This document shows positions 30,419-40,484 of a DNA stretch of 57,149 nucleotides, in pieces. Position 1 is the stretch's first letter; the number at the start of each line of letters is the position of its first letter. A program made the translations under genes and the position numbers. Origin of the DNA: Listeria floridensis FSL S10-1187 (GTDB taxonomy: Bacteria; Bacillota; Bacilli; Lactobacillales; Listeriaceae); contig NZ_AODF01000045.1 of NCBI RefSeq assembly GCF_000525875.1, forward strand, positions 1-57,149, in the 5' to 3' direction. Below the pieces are notes generated by a model, which saw only the letters and a program-made list of their open reading frames with translations, did no database searches and was not told where the DNA came from.

Positions 30419-31681
30419 ATGGAGAAAAAATTAAGAAGATCGCGTGTTGATCGGAAAGTCGGCGGTGTATTTGGCGGAATTTCAGAATACACGGGGATTG
30501 ATGCTACGATTTTACGGCTTGTCTTCATCATTATCGCCATCTTTACGATGAAAACTGGAATTGCGATCGTTGCTTATATTATTGCCTTGTTTGTGATTCC
30601 TTCAAGCAATATGAATAATGATGAGGTTCGCGCCGAATTTAGAAAACGGCAAGATGAAAAAGCTCGCTATGTCAGCGAACGCCGCAAGGAACGGTTTGAC
30701 CGCATGGATGAAAAAATGACGCGTAAGCAGGAACAGTTTGAACGTCATTTGCATAAAAATGAAAAAATGCGCCCGCAGCATTCGCCAAAGCCACCGTTAC
30801 ATCACGGTAAATCCGCTCACAATCGTAGCACTGCAAGCACGCCGCGGCAGCGTCCAACGCGCGAATTTACGTTTGATGCAACGACGTTTACTGCAATGAA
30901 AGTTCAAATTGCAACGGGAGATGTAAGCTTCCGTGTTTGGGATAAGGATGAAATGAAGATGCGAGTCGTTCTTGCTGTTCATGAAAAGGCACGCTCGATT
31001 CGTCAGCTTAGCGAGGATAAAATCTGGGACTACTTCTTTAGTCAAACCATGCTCGATATTGGACCGGGACAATTTGTTTTTGAATCGAAGAAAGATATTT
31101 TGAAAACGGATATTGTCTTTACGATTCCAAAACGGTTATATGAACAAGTGAAGATTCAATTGTTAAATGGAAACTTGAAATTTGATGATATTTCAGTGGA
31201 GGACACGATTATTAAGATTAAGCACGGTGATCTTCGCTCGGCAGGAGCAAGCGGGAAATTCTTGAGCGCGGACCTTCAAGACGGCGAGATTTATTTTAAA
31301 CGTGCAAGTATTGAAAATCTTGATTTGACCACGCTTAAGGGCGATGTGGTTGTGGACGGAAACCTGCTTACAACAGTTGCTAAGACAAAGCTTGGCGACG
31401 TTGAATACATTCTGCAAAATGATACGGCAACATCTGCTGATCTTAAAGCGCCTGCCGGAGATATTCGCATCCAGATTCCCGCATCGTGGAACGTGGATGG
31501 GACGCTTGGCACGAAACGTGAAAAGATTTATTTTGATCTGAAAAACGCAAAGGTTTGGGATGAATCAAACGAGGCGCTTGTTTTTACTCAAAATGCAGAA
31601 GAAATCAGCAATGCAACTTTGCAGGCTAAGGTCGAAAACGGTATTATTAAAGTAACTGAATTAGAACGAACACAAGTTTGA
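30419..31681 (+). CDS. PspC-domain protein with C-terminal DUF4097
   Basis: 420 aa, counterpart of lmo2486. N-terminal PspC domain with LRRSRVDRKVGGVFGGISEY and one or two TM helices (about residues 28-62), a highly charged Arg/Lys/His linker with SPKPPLHHGKSAHNRS, and a C-terminal DUF4097 beta-helix. The fusion of PspC and DUF4097 fits an envelope-stress sensor or effector held at the membrane. ATG 30419 follows AAAGGAAGC. Same operon as the preceding gene; a GGGGAAA/TTTCCCC stem in the gap has no clean T run. Confidence 0.83.
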   Translation: MEKKLRRSRVDRKVGGVFGGISEYTGIDATILRLVFIIIAIFTMKTGIAIVAYIIALFVIPSSNMNNDEVRAEFRKRQDEKARYVSERRKERFDRMDEKMTRKQEQFERHLHKNEKMRPQHSPKPPLHHGKSAHNRSTASTPRQRPTREFTFDATTFTAMKVQIATGDVSFRVWDKDEMKMRVVLAVHEKARSIRQLSEDKIWDYFFSQTMLDIGPGQFVFESKKDILKTDIVFTIPKRLYEQVKIQLLNGNLKFDDISVEDTIIKIKHGDLRSAGASGKFLSADLQDGEIYFKRASIENLDLTTLKGDVVVDGNLLTTVAKTKLGDVEYILQNDTATSADLKAPAGDIRIQIPASWNVDGTLGTKREKIYFDLKNAKVWDESNEALVFTQNAEEISNATLQAKVENGIIKVTELERTQV

Positions 31682-31725
31682 AATAAAACGAGTTAAACTT
31701 TTATAAAGAAAGCGAGGGAAAAGCT

Positions 31726-31917
31726 ATGCGTAAATTAACGAAATCATCCGATCAGAAAATGATTGCCGGAGTGTGTGGCGGGATTGCGGAGTACTTTGGT
31801 ATTGAAGTGACATGGGTGCGCTTGATCTGGGCTGTAATCTCTTTGTTTGCCGGCTCAGGAATCATTCTTTATATCTTAGCGGCAATTATTATGCCGAAAG
31901 AAGAAGGATGGGAGTGA
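31726..31917 (+). CDS. Small PspC-domain membrane protein
   Basis: 63 aa, counterpart of lmo2485. Consists only of a PspC domain: KLTKSSDQKMIAGVCGGIAEY followed by a TM helix (WAVISLFAGSGIILYILAAII). It is a stand-alone paralogue of the N terminus of the preceding protein. ATG 31726 follows GCGAGGGAAAAG. Small PspC proteins are membrane-stress components; the exact partner is unknown. Confidence 0.85.
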   Translation: MRKLTKSSDQKMIAGVCGGIAEYFGIEVTWVRLIWAVISLFAGSGIILYILAAIIMPKEEGWE

Positions 31918-31927
31918 TTAAAGTACA

Positions 31928-32278
31928 ATGCGTTGGATAATAGGTGTTCTTATTAATGCTGCTTTATTTGTAGCCATGTCGGGGTTCTTTTCGAGCTTCC
32001 ACGTAGATGGATTTACAACGGCGATTATCGCGAGCTTTATTTTAGCAATTTTAAATATGCTCGTGCGTCCGTTCTTGTTCATTCTTACTTTACCGATCAA
32101 CATTTTGACGCTCGGGTTATTCACCTTCGTTGTGAATGCCATTATGCTTGAGCTGACAACTTACTTTATGGGAAGCTCATTTAGTATTGACGGTTTTGGA
32201 ACTGCACTTTTAATAGCAGCAATAATGGCATTTGCCAATATGATTATTAATTCCGTTTTATGGGATGATAAGAAATAA
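31928..32278 (+). CDS. Four-TM membrane protein of the phage holin family IV / YvlD type
   Basis: 116 aa with four hydrophobic helices and the LNMLVRPFLFILTLPINILTLG block typical of YvlD-like proteins. In Bacillus yvlABCD has the same make-up (DUF4097, PspC, holin-like), which supports a joint function. ATG 31928 is 10 nt after the previous stop, so it is cotranscribed. Not a phage gene here despite the family name. Confidence 0.85.
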   Translation: MRWIIGVLINAALFVAMSGFFSSFHVDGFTTAIIASFILAILNMLVRPFLFILTLPINILTLGLFTFVVNAIMLELTTYFMGSSFSIDGFGTALLIAAIMAFANMIINSVLWDDKK

Positions 32279-32283
32279 CTATG

Positions 32284-32316
32284 AAAAACAGCCTGATTTT
32301 TTTAGGGCTGTTTTTT
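32284..32316 (+). terminator. Intrinsic terminator of the DUF4097/PspC operon
   Basis: Stem AAAAACAGCC / GGGCTGTTTTTT with a T-rich loop and T6 tail. Confidence 0.88.
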
Positions 32317-32446
32317 GTTTGCAAAGCAAGACAAATTTTGTTGGAAAATGACAGTTTCAGCGGGAAAAGCATAAATAAGACTACTCGAACAGTAAGAGAA
32401 GTGGTAAAATGAAGAAAATAAAAACAACCTGTATGGAGGTAATTGA

Positions 32447-33383
32447 ATGACGAAATCTGTGACGGTAAAGGAACTGATGGAGCGGCTTAATTTAGAACTT
32501 GTCTGTGCAGACGAAGGGTTAGACCGTCCGATTTTAACGAGTGACTTGTCGCGACCGGGCCTTGAACTAACCGGCTTTTTTTCCTATTACCCGGAAGATC
32601 GTGTGCAACTATTTGGAATGACAGAAATTTCTTTTTCAGAAGGAATGGAACCCGAGGAACGGCTGAAAAGATACCGCCAAATGTGTACGCGTCGAACACC
32701 AGCTTTTGTTGTGTCGCGTAATCTGGAAACACCAAAGGAACTGATTCAAGCTGCAAGTGAAGCGGGCATTCCGGTGCTACGCTCGCGCCTGAAAACGACG
32801 CGGCTTTCTGTTTATATTACGAACTACTTAGAGAGTAAACTTGCACCTGTTATTTCGAAGCACGGGGTTCTCGTTGACATTTATGGGTTGGGTGTACTCA
32901 TTACTGGAAACAGCGGTGTTGGGAAAAGTGAAACGGCGCTTGAACTTGTGAAACGCGGGCATCGCCTTGTTGCAGATGATAATGTGGAGATCAGAAAAGA
33001 AGATGAACTTTCGCTGATCGGCTCTTCACCAGAAATTATCGAGCATTTGCTGGAAATTCGCGGGCTCGGCATTATTAATGTGATGACGCTTTTTGGAGCG
33101 GGAGCTGTGCGTTCAAGTAAAAAAAATTACGCTTGTTGTGCATCTTGAAAATTGGGACCCGGAAAAACATTACGATCGTGTCGGATTGGATGAAGAAAAA
33201 ACGCGGATTTTTGATATGGATGTTCCGAAAATCACGGTACCTGTTCGTCCAGGCCGAAATTTGTCTGTTATTATCGAAGTAGCAGCAATGAACTTCCGTC
33301 TGAAAAACATGGGGTATAATGCGGCGGAACGTTTCACGAGTGACCTTAACAATTTGATCAGCCACAACAGTATGAATGATTGA
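32447..33383 (+). CDS. hprK: HPr kinase/phosphorylase, one apparent frameshift
   Basis: Phosphorylates HPr on Ser46 and reverses it, controlling carbon catabolite repression. 311 aa after correction. The P loop GNSGVGKS is at about residues 154-161; the HprK signature [19 protein letters not shown] is present. The A8 run 33119-33126 breaks the frame; with seven A it reads [16 protein letters not shown]. Start ATG 32447 follows ATGGAGGTAATTGA. Co-oriented with lgt and ppaX, as in Bacillus and Listeria. Confidence 0.95.
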
Positions 33384-33414
33384 ACAGGCTATTGCTTCTA
33401 AGATCAATGTAAGG

Positions 33415-33463
33415 GAAGAAAGTTGGCTCTGGTGTTTCAGGGGCTAGCTTCTTTCTTTTTTTA
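33415..33463 (+). terminator. Possible terminator between hprK and lgt
   Basis: Imperfect stem AGAAAGTTGGCTCTG / CAGGGGCTAGCTTCT followed by a T-rich run. The pairing has bulges and wobbles, so it may attenuate rather than end transcription. Confidence 0.45.
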
Positions 33464-33516
33464 CTCAAAAAAGGTACAATCAATAACGAAGCTTGTTCAA
33501 TGAAAGTGGGGTATAA

Positions 33517-34350
33517 ATGGAAAATCAAATTAAACCGCTTGACCCGGTTGCACTCGAGCTTGGCGGGTTGTCAATCAAATGGTACGGGGTCATTATAGCA
33601 TGCGGTGTTGTTATTGCGCTGTTACTCGCGCTTCGTGAATCTTCGAAACGCGGACTTGATAAAGATTTATTTGTTGATTTGCTTATCTGGGCCATTCCAA
33701 TTTCAATTATTTCAGCACGAATTTACTATGTTATTTTCGAGTGGGACTTTTATAAGAACAACCTTGGCGAAATTCCCAAAATTTGGCACGGGGGTATCGC
33801 CATATATGGAGCACTGATCGGTGCAGTATTAACGGCAATTATTTTTGCACGTGTCAAGAAAATTTCATTTTGGCAGTTAGCTGATATTGCGGCTCCAAGT
33901 CTTTTGATTGCTCAAGCCATTGGCAGATGGGGCAACTTTATGAATCAAGAAGCACATGGCTCGGAAACAACACGTGCGTTTCTGGAAGGACTTCACTTGC
34001 CAAACTTTATTGTGAATCAAATGTATATTGATGGTACATATTATCAACCGACATTCCTTTATGAAAGCCTTTGGAATGTGCTCGGCTTTGTTATTTTGTT
34101 AATCTTGCGGCGAACTAAAATTCGTCGTGGTGAAATGTTTTTAGGTTATGTAATCTGGTATTCATTCGGTCGTTTCTTCGTCGAAGGTATGCGGACAGAC
34201 AGCTTGATGTGGGGAGATTTTCGTGTTTCGCAGGTGCTTGCTGTGGTGCTTGTTATTGCTGCGCTTGCACTCGTTGTTTATCGCCGAATGAAGATAGATC
34301 CGCCTTATTACTTGGCTGATAAATACGGGAAAACGCCGAAAAGAAAATAG
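33517..34350 (+). CDS. lgt: Prolipoprotein diacylglyceryl transferase
   Basis: Adds diacylglycerol to the lipobox cysteine of prelipoproteins such as PstS at the membrane. 277 aa, seven TM helices, Lgt signature [13 protein letters not shown] and conserved YGVIIACG and EGMRTDSL segments. ATG 33517 follows AAAGTGGGG. Intact frame. Downstream ppaX starts 26 nt later. Confidence 0.96.
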   Translation: MENQIKPLDPVALELGGLSIKWYGVIIACGVVIALLLALRESSKRGLDKDLFVDLLIWAIPISIISARIYYVIFEWDFYKNNLGEIPKIWHGGIAIYGALIGAVLTAIIFARVKKISFWQLADIAAPSLLIAQAIGRWGNFMNQEAHGSETTRAFLEGLHLPNFIVNQMYIDGTYYQPTFLYESLWNVLGFVILLILRRTKIRRGEMFLGYVIWYSFGRFFVEGMRTDSLMWGDFRVSQVLAVVLVIAALALVVYRRMKIDPPYYLADKYGKTPKRK

Positions 34351-34376
34351 TTCAGAAAACAGGAAAGGGTGTAGAA

Positions 34377-35033
34377 ATGACTAAGAAGATCACGACCCTG
34401 CTCTTTGACTTAGACGGGACTTTAATCAACACGAATGAGCTGATCATTGCGACGTTTCAAGCAACACTACAAGAGTTTATGCCTGAAAAAACTTTTACAC
34501 GAGAAGACATTTTGCCGTTTATCGGGCCACCGATTACGGAAACTTTTGCGAATCTGTATCCGGAAAAGGCTGACGAAATGGTTAGCTATTACCGGGCCTA
34601 TACAAATGAACATCATGACGAGCTTATTTTAGAGTACGACGGGGTTTATGAAGCAATCCGAGCGCTTTCTGAGGAAGATTACAAGCTTGCTATTGTATCG
34701 ACAAAGATATACGACACAGTGATGCGAGGGCTTAAGGTGATGGGGCTTGATAAGTTTTTCCAACTAGTGATTGGCTTTGATCAAGTGCAAGCGGCTAAAC
34801 CTGATCCGGAAGGAATTAATATGGCATTGACGCTTCTGAATGCACTCCCTGACGAGGCTATCATGATTGGCGATAACTATCATGACATTTTGGCAGGAAA
34901 AAATGCTGGGGTGAAAACGGCTGGGGTTGCTTGGAGTATTAAAGGCGAGGCATTCTTGAACGAATACAAGCCAGATTATATGCTGCATTCAATGGGTGAT
35001 TTGATTGAGATTGTTCGCGAAGAGGAAGACTGA
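34377..35033 (+). CDS. ppaX: Pyrophosphatase PpaX (HAD family)
   Basis: HAD hydrolase, 218 aa. Catalytic DxD motif in [14 protein letters not shown] (about residues 8-20), motif II VST, motif III Lys in AAKPDPEG and motif IV GDNYHD. By position after hprK and lgt it is PpaX, which removes the pyrophosphate released by HPr-Ser-P dephosphorylation. ATG 34377 follows AAAGGGTG. Its stop overlaps the next start by one base. Confidence 0.92.
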   Translation: MTKKITTLLFDLDGTLINTNELIIATFQATLQEFMPEKTFTREDILPFIGPPITETFANLYPEKADEMVSYYRAYTNEHHDELILEYDGVYEAIRALSEEDYKLAIVSTKIYDTVMRGLKVMGLDKFFQLVIGFDQVQAAKPDPEGINMALTLLNALPDEAIMIGDNYHDILAGKNAGVKTAGVAWSIKGEAFLNEYKPDYMLHSMGDLIEIVREEED

Positions 35034-35530
35034 TGCGTAAAATTGATCGTTTTACGCCGCCGAAAGCAGATGAAAATCCATTGTTTCGTGTCTATCAAAC
35101 GGTTTCGTTTTGGCGGACGTTTAAGAACACACTTGTGATTGAGTTTTGCCGTTACTATCCGTGGCTGGGCGGAAAGCGAAATTTATATCGCAAGCTACTC
35201 GGGATGACGATTGGGGAAAAGACAGCAATAGCTTTCAAGGTAACGCCGGATTTGTTTTACCCTGAAAAAATTACGATTGGGCGCAATACGGTGATCGGCT
35301 ATCACACGACGATTTTAACGCATGAATATCTTGTGGATGAATATCGTGTCGGTGAAGTGAAGATAGGCGATGAGGCGATGATCGGAGCGAATGTCACGAT
35401 ACTTCCGGGAGTTGTGATTGGAAATCGTGCGGTAATCGGAGCTGGAGCGGTAGTATCAAAGGATGTTCCAGATGATCATTTTGCGTTCGGAAATCCGCTT
35501 GTGATCCGTCCGCGTAAAGAAAATAGATAG
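35033..35530 (+). CDS. Hexapeptide-repeat acyltransferase (YvoF-like)
   Basis: 165 aa left-handed beta-helix acyltransferase with hexapeptide repeats ([39 protein letters not shown]). Equivalent to Bacillus YvoF at the same position. Acceptor substrate unknown. ATG overlaps the ppaX stop (TGATG), so translation is coupled. Confidence 0.88.
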   Translation: MRKIDRFTPPKADENPLFRVYQTVSFWRTFKNTLVIEFCRYYPWLGGKRNLYRKLLGMTIGEKTAIAFKVTPDLFYPEKITIGRNTVIGYHTTILTHEYLVDEYRVGEVKIGDEAMIGANVTILPGVVIGNRAVIGAGAVVSKDVPDDHFAFGNPLVIRPRKENR

Positions 35531-35532
35531 AT

Positions 35533-35584
35533 AGGCTGAAAGGAAGAGCGAAACCTAAATTCACGCTTTCTTTCAGCCTTTTTA
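35533..35584 (+). terminator. Intrinsic terminator after the acyltransferase gene
   Basis: Stem AGGCTGAAAGGAAGAGCG / CGCTTTCTTTCAGCC with small bulges and T5. Confidence 0.8.
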
Positions 35585-35647
35585 CTGCTTGCGGAACTAA
35601 GAAACTATGATATACTCTATTAAAGAAAAAAGAACGGAGGGGAGAAT

Positions 35648-37109
35648 TTGAAAAAAAGAGAATCAAGAGATGCGAAAGTGGTTCACTTTCTCCCAAACAG
35701 CTATTTTTACTTTGAACGAGGGGTAGCTGCTTTTCGCGAAGAAAAAATGAAGGAAGCCATTGGTTATTTGGAGCGTGCCAGAGAGCTTGAGCCTAGAGAA
35801 CCGGTCATTATTTGTCAACTGGCAATTTGTTATACGGAGATCGGTCAATTTCATAAGTCCAATCAGTTTTTGCGCTATATTTTAGAGAATCTCGATGAAG
35901 ATATGCATTACTGTTACTATTTTATCGCTAATAATTTCGCTTATATGAAGGATTTTAGACGTGCGCTACAATATGCGAAGCGCTATCAAGAACTTGAACC
36001 AACAGGGGAATACCAAGAAGAATCTGAGGATTTGATTCAGCTTTTGCTTGAAGAAACACCGATAGGAATTACGCTTGAAAATAGTTTTGTAAAAGTCGAG
36101 CAGGAATTTTATCAGTATAAGCGGGAATTGAATCGCTATTTGGCAGAAGAAGATGGCGCCTCAGCAAGGCGGATTCTTGAGAAAGTGATTGATGAAAAAC
36201 CGAATTTTTGGCCAGCCTATAACCAGCTCGCTCAGCTGTATTTCGAGGATTTGTGCGAAGAAGACGGGCTTAAAGTATTGTATCGTTTGCTTGATCGTTC
36301 TCCTGGAAATTTGCTTGGACGCGCTGATTTGTTCAGTTACCATTTTTTTAAGGGACACACGGAAGAAGCGGAAAAGCTGTATGCAGAACTGCAAAAGGTA
36401 GTACCGATTTTGACGCATCATAAGGAACGTCTCGGTATTATTCATGCGATGATGGGGCAATACGCTGAGGCAGAGAAACTTTTTCAAGATATTGTTGATC
36501 TCGAAGTAACAGAACGATCAAAATTTTACTATTACCGAACTAAAACAGCTTTTTATCGAGGGCAACATGAGCTGTCTGAGGAGTTTTGGCAGTTGTTTTT
36601 GAATTGTGACGTTTATGAGCGCGAAGCATTTCCGTTTTTGGAAAAAAAAGGGTTTTCGCGATGATGCCTCCGCAATTTTATCAGCCTTAAACTCGCCAGA
36701 ACCACTTGATCATTTTATTGGCGTTTATGCGCTTTCGGATGCTTCTGTGAGAGCGGAGTTACTACTTTTTAATCCGCTGTTTGAAATGAGCGATTGGAGC
36801 TATTTAGAGCATCTTGTTTTTACTGATTTTGACTATTTGCCGGAAGGTGTGCTTGAGCAAAATTGCAAACAGTTGGTTCAGATGTGGCGAAAATTCATCG
36901 AGGTGATTTTGCCGCTTTCTGAAAAGACACTTTCTTTTTATCAAAATTCGCTTGCAGCCGTCTTCAAGCTTTCAGAAGCAGGGGTTGCATTACAAAAGGA
37001 GGAAGAGGCGCGGTTAGCTGCTCATTTCCTTGTCAGTTTTGGTGGAAAAACAGAATCCGAAGCTACGCAGCTTTGCGACGCAAAACCACTAGATATGCCT
37101 CATTTATGA
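35648..37109 (+). CDS. TPR-repeat protein (YvcD-like), one apparent frameshift
   Basis: Tetratricopeptide-repeat protein, 486 aa after correction. Repeats include YFERGVAAFREEKMKEAIGY, AICYTEIGQFHKSNQFLRYI and HAMMGQYAEAEKLFQDIV. The break is in the A8 run 36642-36649; with seven A it reads FPFLEKKGFRDDASAILSAL. Position upstream of trxB matches Bacillus yvcD. TTG 35648 follows GGAGGGGAGAA. Probably a cytoplasmic scaffold; partner unknown. Confidence 0.85.
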
Positions 37110-37163
37110 TGATCTGAGCATATATATAGACGAAATCTGGATTTCGTATTAAGCTGTTGATAG

Positions 37164-38156
<993 letters not shown>

Positions 38157-38164
38157 GAACGATG

Positions 38165-38196
38165 CCCCGTTTCTCAAAAGAGAAACGGGGTTTTTT
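38165..38196 (+). terminator. Intrinsic terminator after trxB
   Basis: Perfect 11-base stem CCCCGTTTCTC / GAGAAACGGGG with AAAA loop and T6. Confidence 0.95.
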
Positions 38197-38280
38197 GCGC
38201 TTTTTTAGCAAGAGAAGTTTAGATCTAATGAAAAAAAGAAGAACGAATTGTGACAGGAAAATGTAAATTAGGGAATTCGG

Positions 38281-38309
38281 GTGACGGGCTATCTAATTTG
38301 TTGTAGAAT
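38281..38309 (+). promoter_or_regulatory. Candidate promoter of galE
   Basis: GTGACG (38281) and TAGAAT (38304) with a 17-nt spacer, 35 nt before the galE start. The -10 matches five of six; the -35 four of six. Confidence 0.5.
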
Positions 38310-38343
38310 AGATTGTAGTATCGAGAGGATGTGGAAGAGAAAA

Positions 38344-39333
38344 ATGAGTATTCTAGTTCTTGGTGGTGCGGGCTACATTGGTTCGCATGCAGTGAATCAA
38401 TTAATCGAACAAAACTATGAGGTCATTATTGTTGATAATTTACTGACAGGACACAGAGAAGCTGTACATGAAAAAGCGACTTTCTATGAAGGTGACATCC
38501 GCGATAAAGCTTTTTTGAAAAATGTATTTGCAAAGGAAAATATTGAGGGAGTAATTCATTTTGCGGCGAGTTCGCTTGTCGGCGAATCAATGGAAATCCC
38601 CCTTGCTTATTTAAATAATAATGTTTACGGTACGCAAATTTTACTTGAAGTGATGGAAGAATTCGGTGTGAAGCATATTGTCTTTTCGTCATCGGCTGCT
38701 ACATACGGTGAACCGGATCGGGTTCCAATTACTGAGGATATGGCGACAAAACCAGAAAGTACGTATGGCGACACAAAATTGATGATGGAAAAAATGATGC
38801 ATTGGTGCGATCTTGCTTATGGTATTCGTTATGTATCGTTGCGCTATTTTAATGTAGCTGGTGCGAAAGAAGACGGTTCAATCGGCGAAGACCACAATCC
38901 TGAAACGCATCTTGTTCCGATCATTCTTCAAGTTGCACTAGGAAAGCGTGCAGAACTTAAGATTTTTGGAGATGACTACAACACAGAAGACGGCACTTGT
39001 ATCCGTGATTATGTTCATGTGGTGGATCTTGTAGCCGCACATATTTTGGCTTTGGAATATTTGAAGAACGGCGGCGAAAGCAATATCTTTAACTTAGGTA
39101 GCAACAGCGGTTTTTCTGTGAAGGAAATGCTTGAAGTGGCTAGACGCGTAACTGGAAAGGAAATTCCGGCAGTTATTGCTGAACGGCGCGCAGGCGATCC
39201 AAGTACGCTGATTGCTTCAAGCAAAAAAGCAAAAGAAGTGCTTGGATGGAATCCGAAATATACAGATGTAGGCGATATTATTGGCAGTGCTTGGAAATGG
39301 CATTCGAGTCATCCGAACGGTTATAGCGACTGA
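38344..39333 (+). CDS. galE: UDP-glucose 4-epimerase
   Basis: Interconverts UDP-glucose and UDP-galactose; galactose feeds teichoic acid decoration in Listeria. 329 aa, NAD-binding GGAGYIGSH at residues 7-15, catalytic Ser in [10 protein letters not shown] and YxxxK in [12 protein letters not shown] 38344 is in front of MSILVLGG; the longer upstream frame reads into the promoter. First gene of a galE-galM-pgcA cluster. Confidence 0.95.
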   Translation: MSILVLGGAGYIGSHAVNQLIEQNYEVIIVDNLLTGHREAVHEKATFYEGDIRDKAFLKNVFAKENIEGVIHFAASSLVGESMEIPLAYLNNNVYGTQILLEVMEEFGVKHIVFSSSAATYGEPDRVPITEDMATKPESTYGDTKLMMEKMMHWCDLAYGIRYVSLRYFNVAGAKEDGSIGEDHNPETHLVPIILQVALGKRAELKIFGDDYNTEDGTCIRDYVHVVDLVAAHILALEYLKNGGESNIFNLGSNSGFSVKEMLEVARRVTGKEIPAVIAERRAGDPSTLIASSKKAKEVLGWNPKYTDVGDIIGSAWKWHSSHPNGYSD

Positions 39334-39415
39334 GAAACCGATCTATCCAGCAGCATAGGCATTTAAAGCCTTTTGTTGCTGGACTTTCGTATGATGAGGG
39401 AAGGAAATCAATTTA

Positions 39416-40444
39416 TTGAAACGACTATTTGGAAACTTTAATGGACAGGAAGTTTATGAATATACGATTGAAAATAAGGAAGGGCTCCGTCTTTCGGCAC
39501 TGAATTACGGCGGAATTGTGACGCGGCTTGAAGTGCCGGATCGGGATGGGCGCTTGGCGAATGTTGTGCTCGGTTTTGATACTTTTGAGGAATATCTGGA
39601 TCATTCACCGTATTTTGGAGCTATCGTCGGGCGGGTTGCAGGACGAATCCGTGGCGGTTCTTTTACACTCGATGGCAAACGCTTTGAACTAACGAAAAAT
39701 GCAGGAGAACATCAGGTTCATGGTGGGCGACCAAATTTCAGCAAGTCGATTTTCACGGTGACGGAGCAAGATCAAGCACTCGTTTTTTCATACCGTAGTC
39801 GAGCTTTTGAAAACGGATACCCAGGCGAGCTTTTGGCCGAAATTCGCTACACGCTTACGGACAGCAACGAATGGGTAATGGAGTACAAGGCGGAAACGGA
39901 TGCGGCGACGCTTTATAATCCGACCAACCATACGTATTTTAATCTTGCGAATGGGGAGGCGGAGCTGGTTCTCGATCATCAGTTGCAGCTGCGGAGTGCG
40001 GCATATGCGCCGATTGATGCGGAGGGAATACCGACTGGGGAAATAAGAGCGGTCGAAGGAACGGCTTTCGATTTTCGGAAGGCAAAACAAATCGAGGAAG
40101 CTATCACTGCACAGGATGAACAAATTCTTGCGGCTTCTGGCGGACTGGATCATGGTTTTATACTCGAGCATAAAGCGGGTGAAGCGGATGCGATTTTGTT
40201 TGAGCCAAACTCCGGACGCGGGATCAAAATGACAACGACAGCTCCGGCGGTTGTGATATATACGGCTAATACGTTTCCCGGAAATTATTTTGCACGGAAT
40301 AAAAAAGCGGTTCCGTACAGCGGGATTACTTTTGAAACGCAGGTCTTGCCTGACGCGATTCATCAGGCGAATTTTGGTAACACGGTACTTCGACCGGGAG
40401 AAACGTTTCATTCGAAGACAAGTTTCGGCTTTTTTACGCAATAA
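39416..40444 (+). CDS. galM: Aldose 1-epimerase (galactose mutarotase)
   Basis: 342-aa mutarotase that equilibrates alpha and beta anomers. Conserved NYGGIVTRLEVPD, NPTNHTYFNL (catalytic His), FILEH and catalytic Glu in SGITFETQVLPDAIHQ. TTG 39416 follows GAAGGAAATC. No other gene lies in the 82 nt after galE. Confidence 0.92.
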   Translation: MKRLFGNFNGQEVYEYTIENKEGLRLSALNYGGIVTRLEVPDRDGRLANVVLGFDTFEEYLDHSPYFGAIVGRVAGRIRGGSFTLDGKRFELTKNAGEHQVHGGRPNFSKSIFTVTEQDQALVFSYRSRAFENGYPGELLAEIRYTLTDSNEWVMEYKAETDAATLYNPTNHTYFNLANGEAELVLDHQLQLRSAAYAPIDAEGIPTGEIRAVEGTAFDFRKAKQIEEAITAQDEQILAASGGLDHGFILEHKAGEADAILFEPNSGRGIKMTTTAPAVVIYTANTFPGNYFARNKKAVPYSGITFETQVLPDAIHQANFGNTVLRPGETFHSKTSFGFFTQ

Positions 40445-40484
40445 ACGGAGTAAAATTAAATTTTTGAAGCAGAGGGGATAAGCT

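Noticed and set aside
31928..32278. Prophage holin
   Set aside because: The holin-family name is only a fold label; the gene is part of the DUF4097/PspC operon with no phage genes nearby.
10627..36700. Calling phoR, pstS, pstB, uvrA, hprK and others pseudogenes
   Set aside because: All breaks fall in or beside homopolymers, are fixed by one base and restore full family length; sequence error is more likely.
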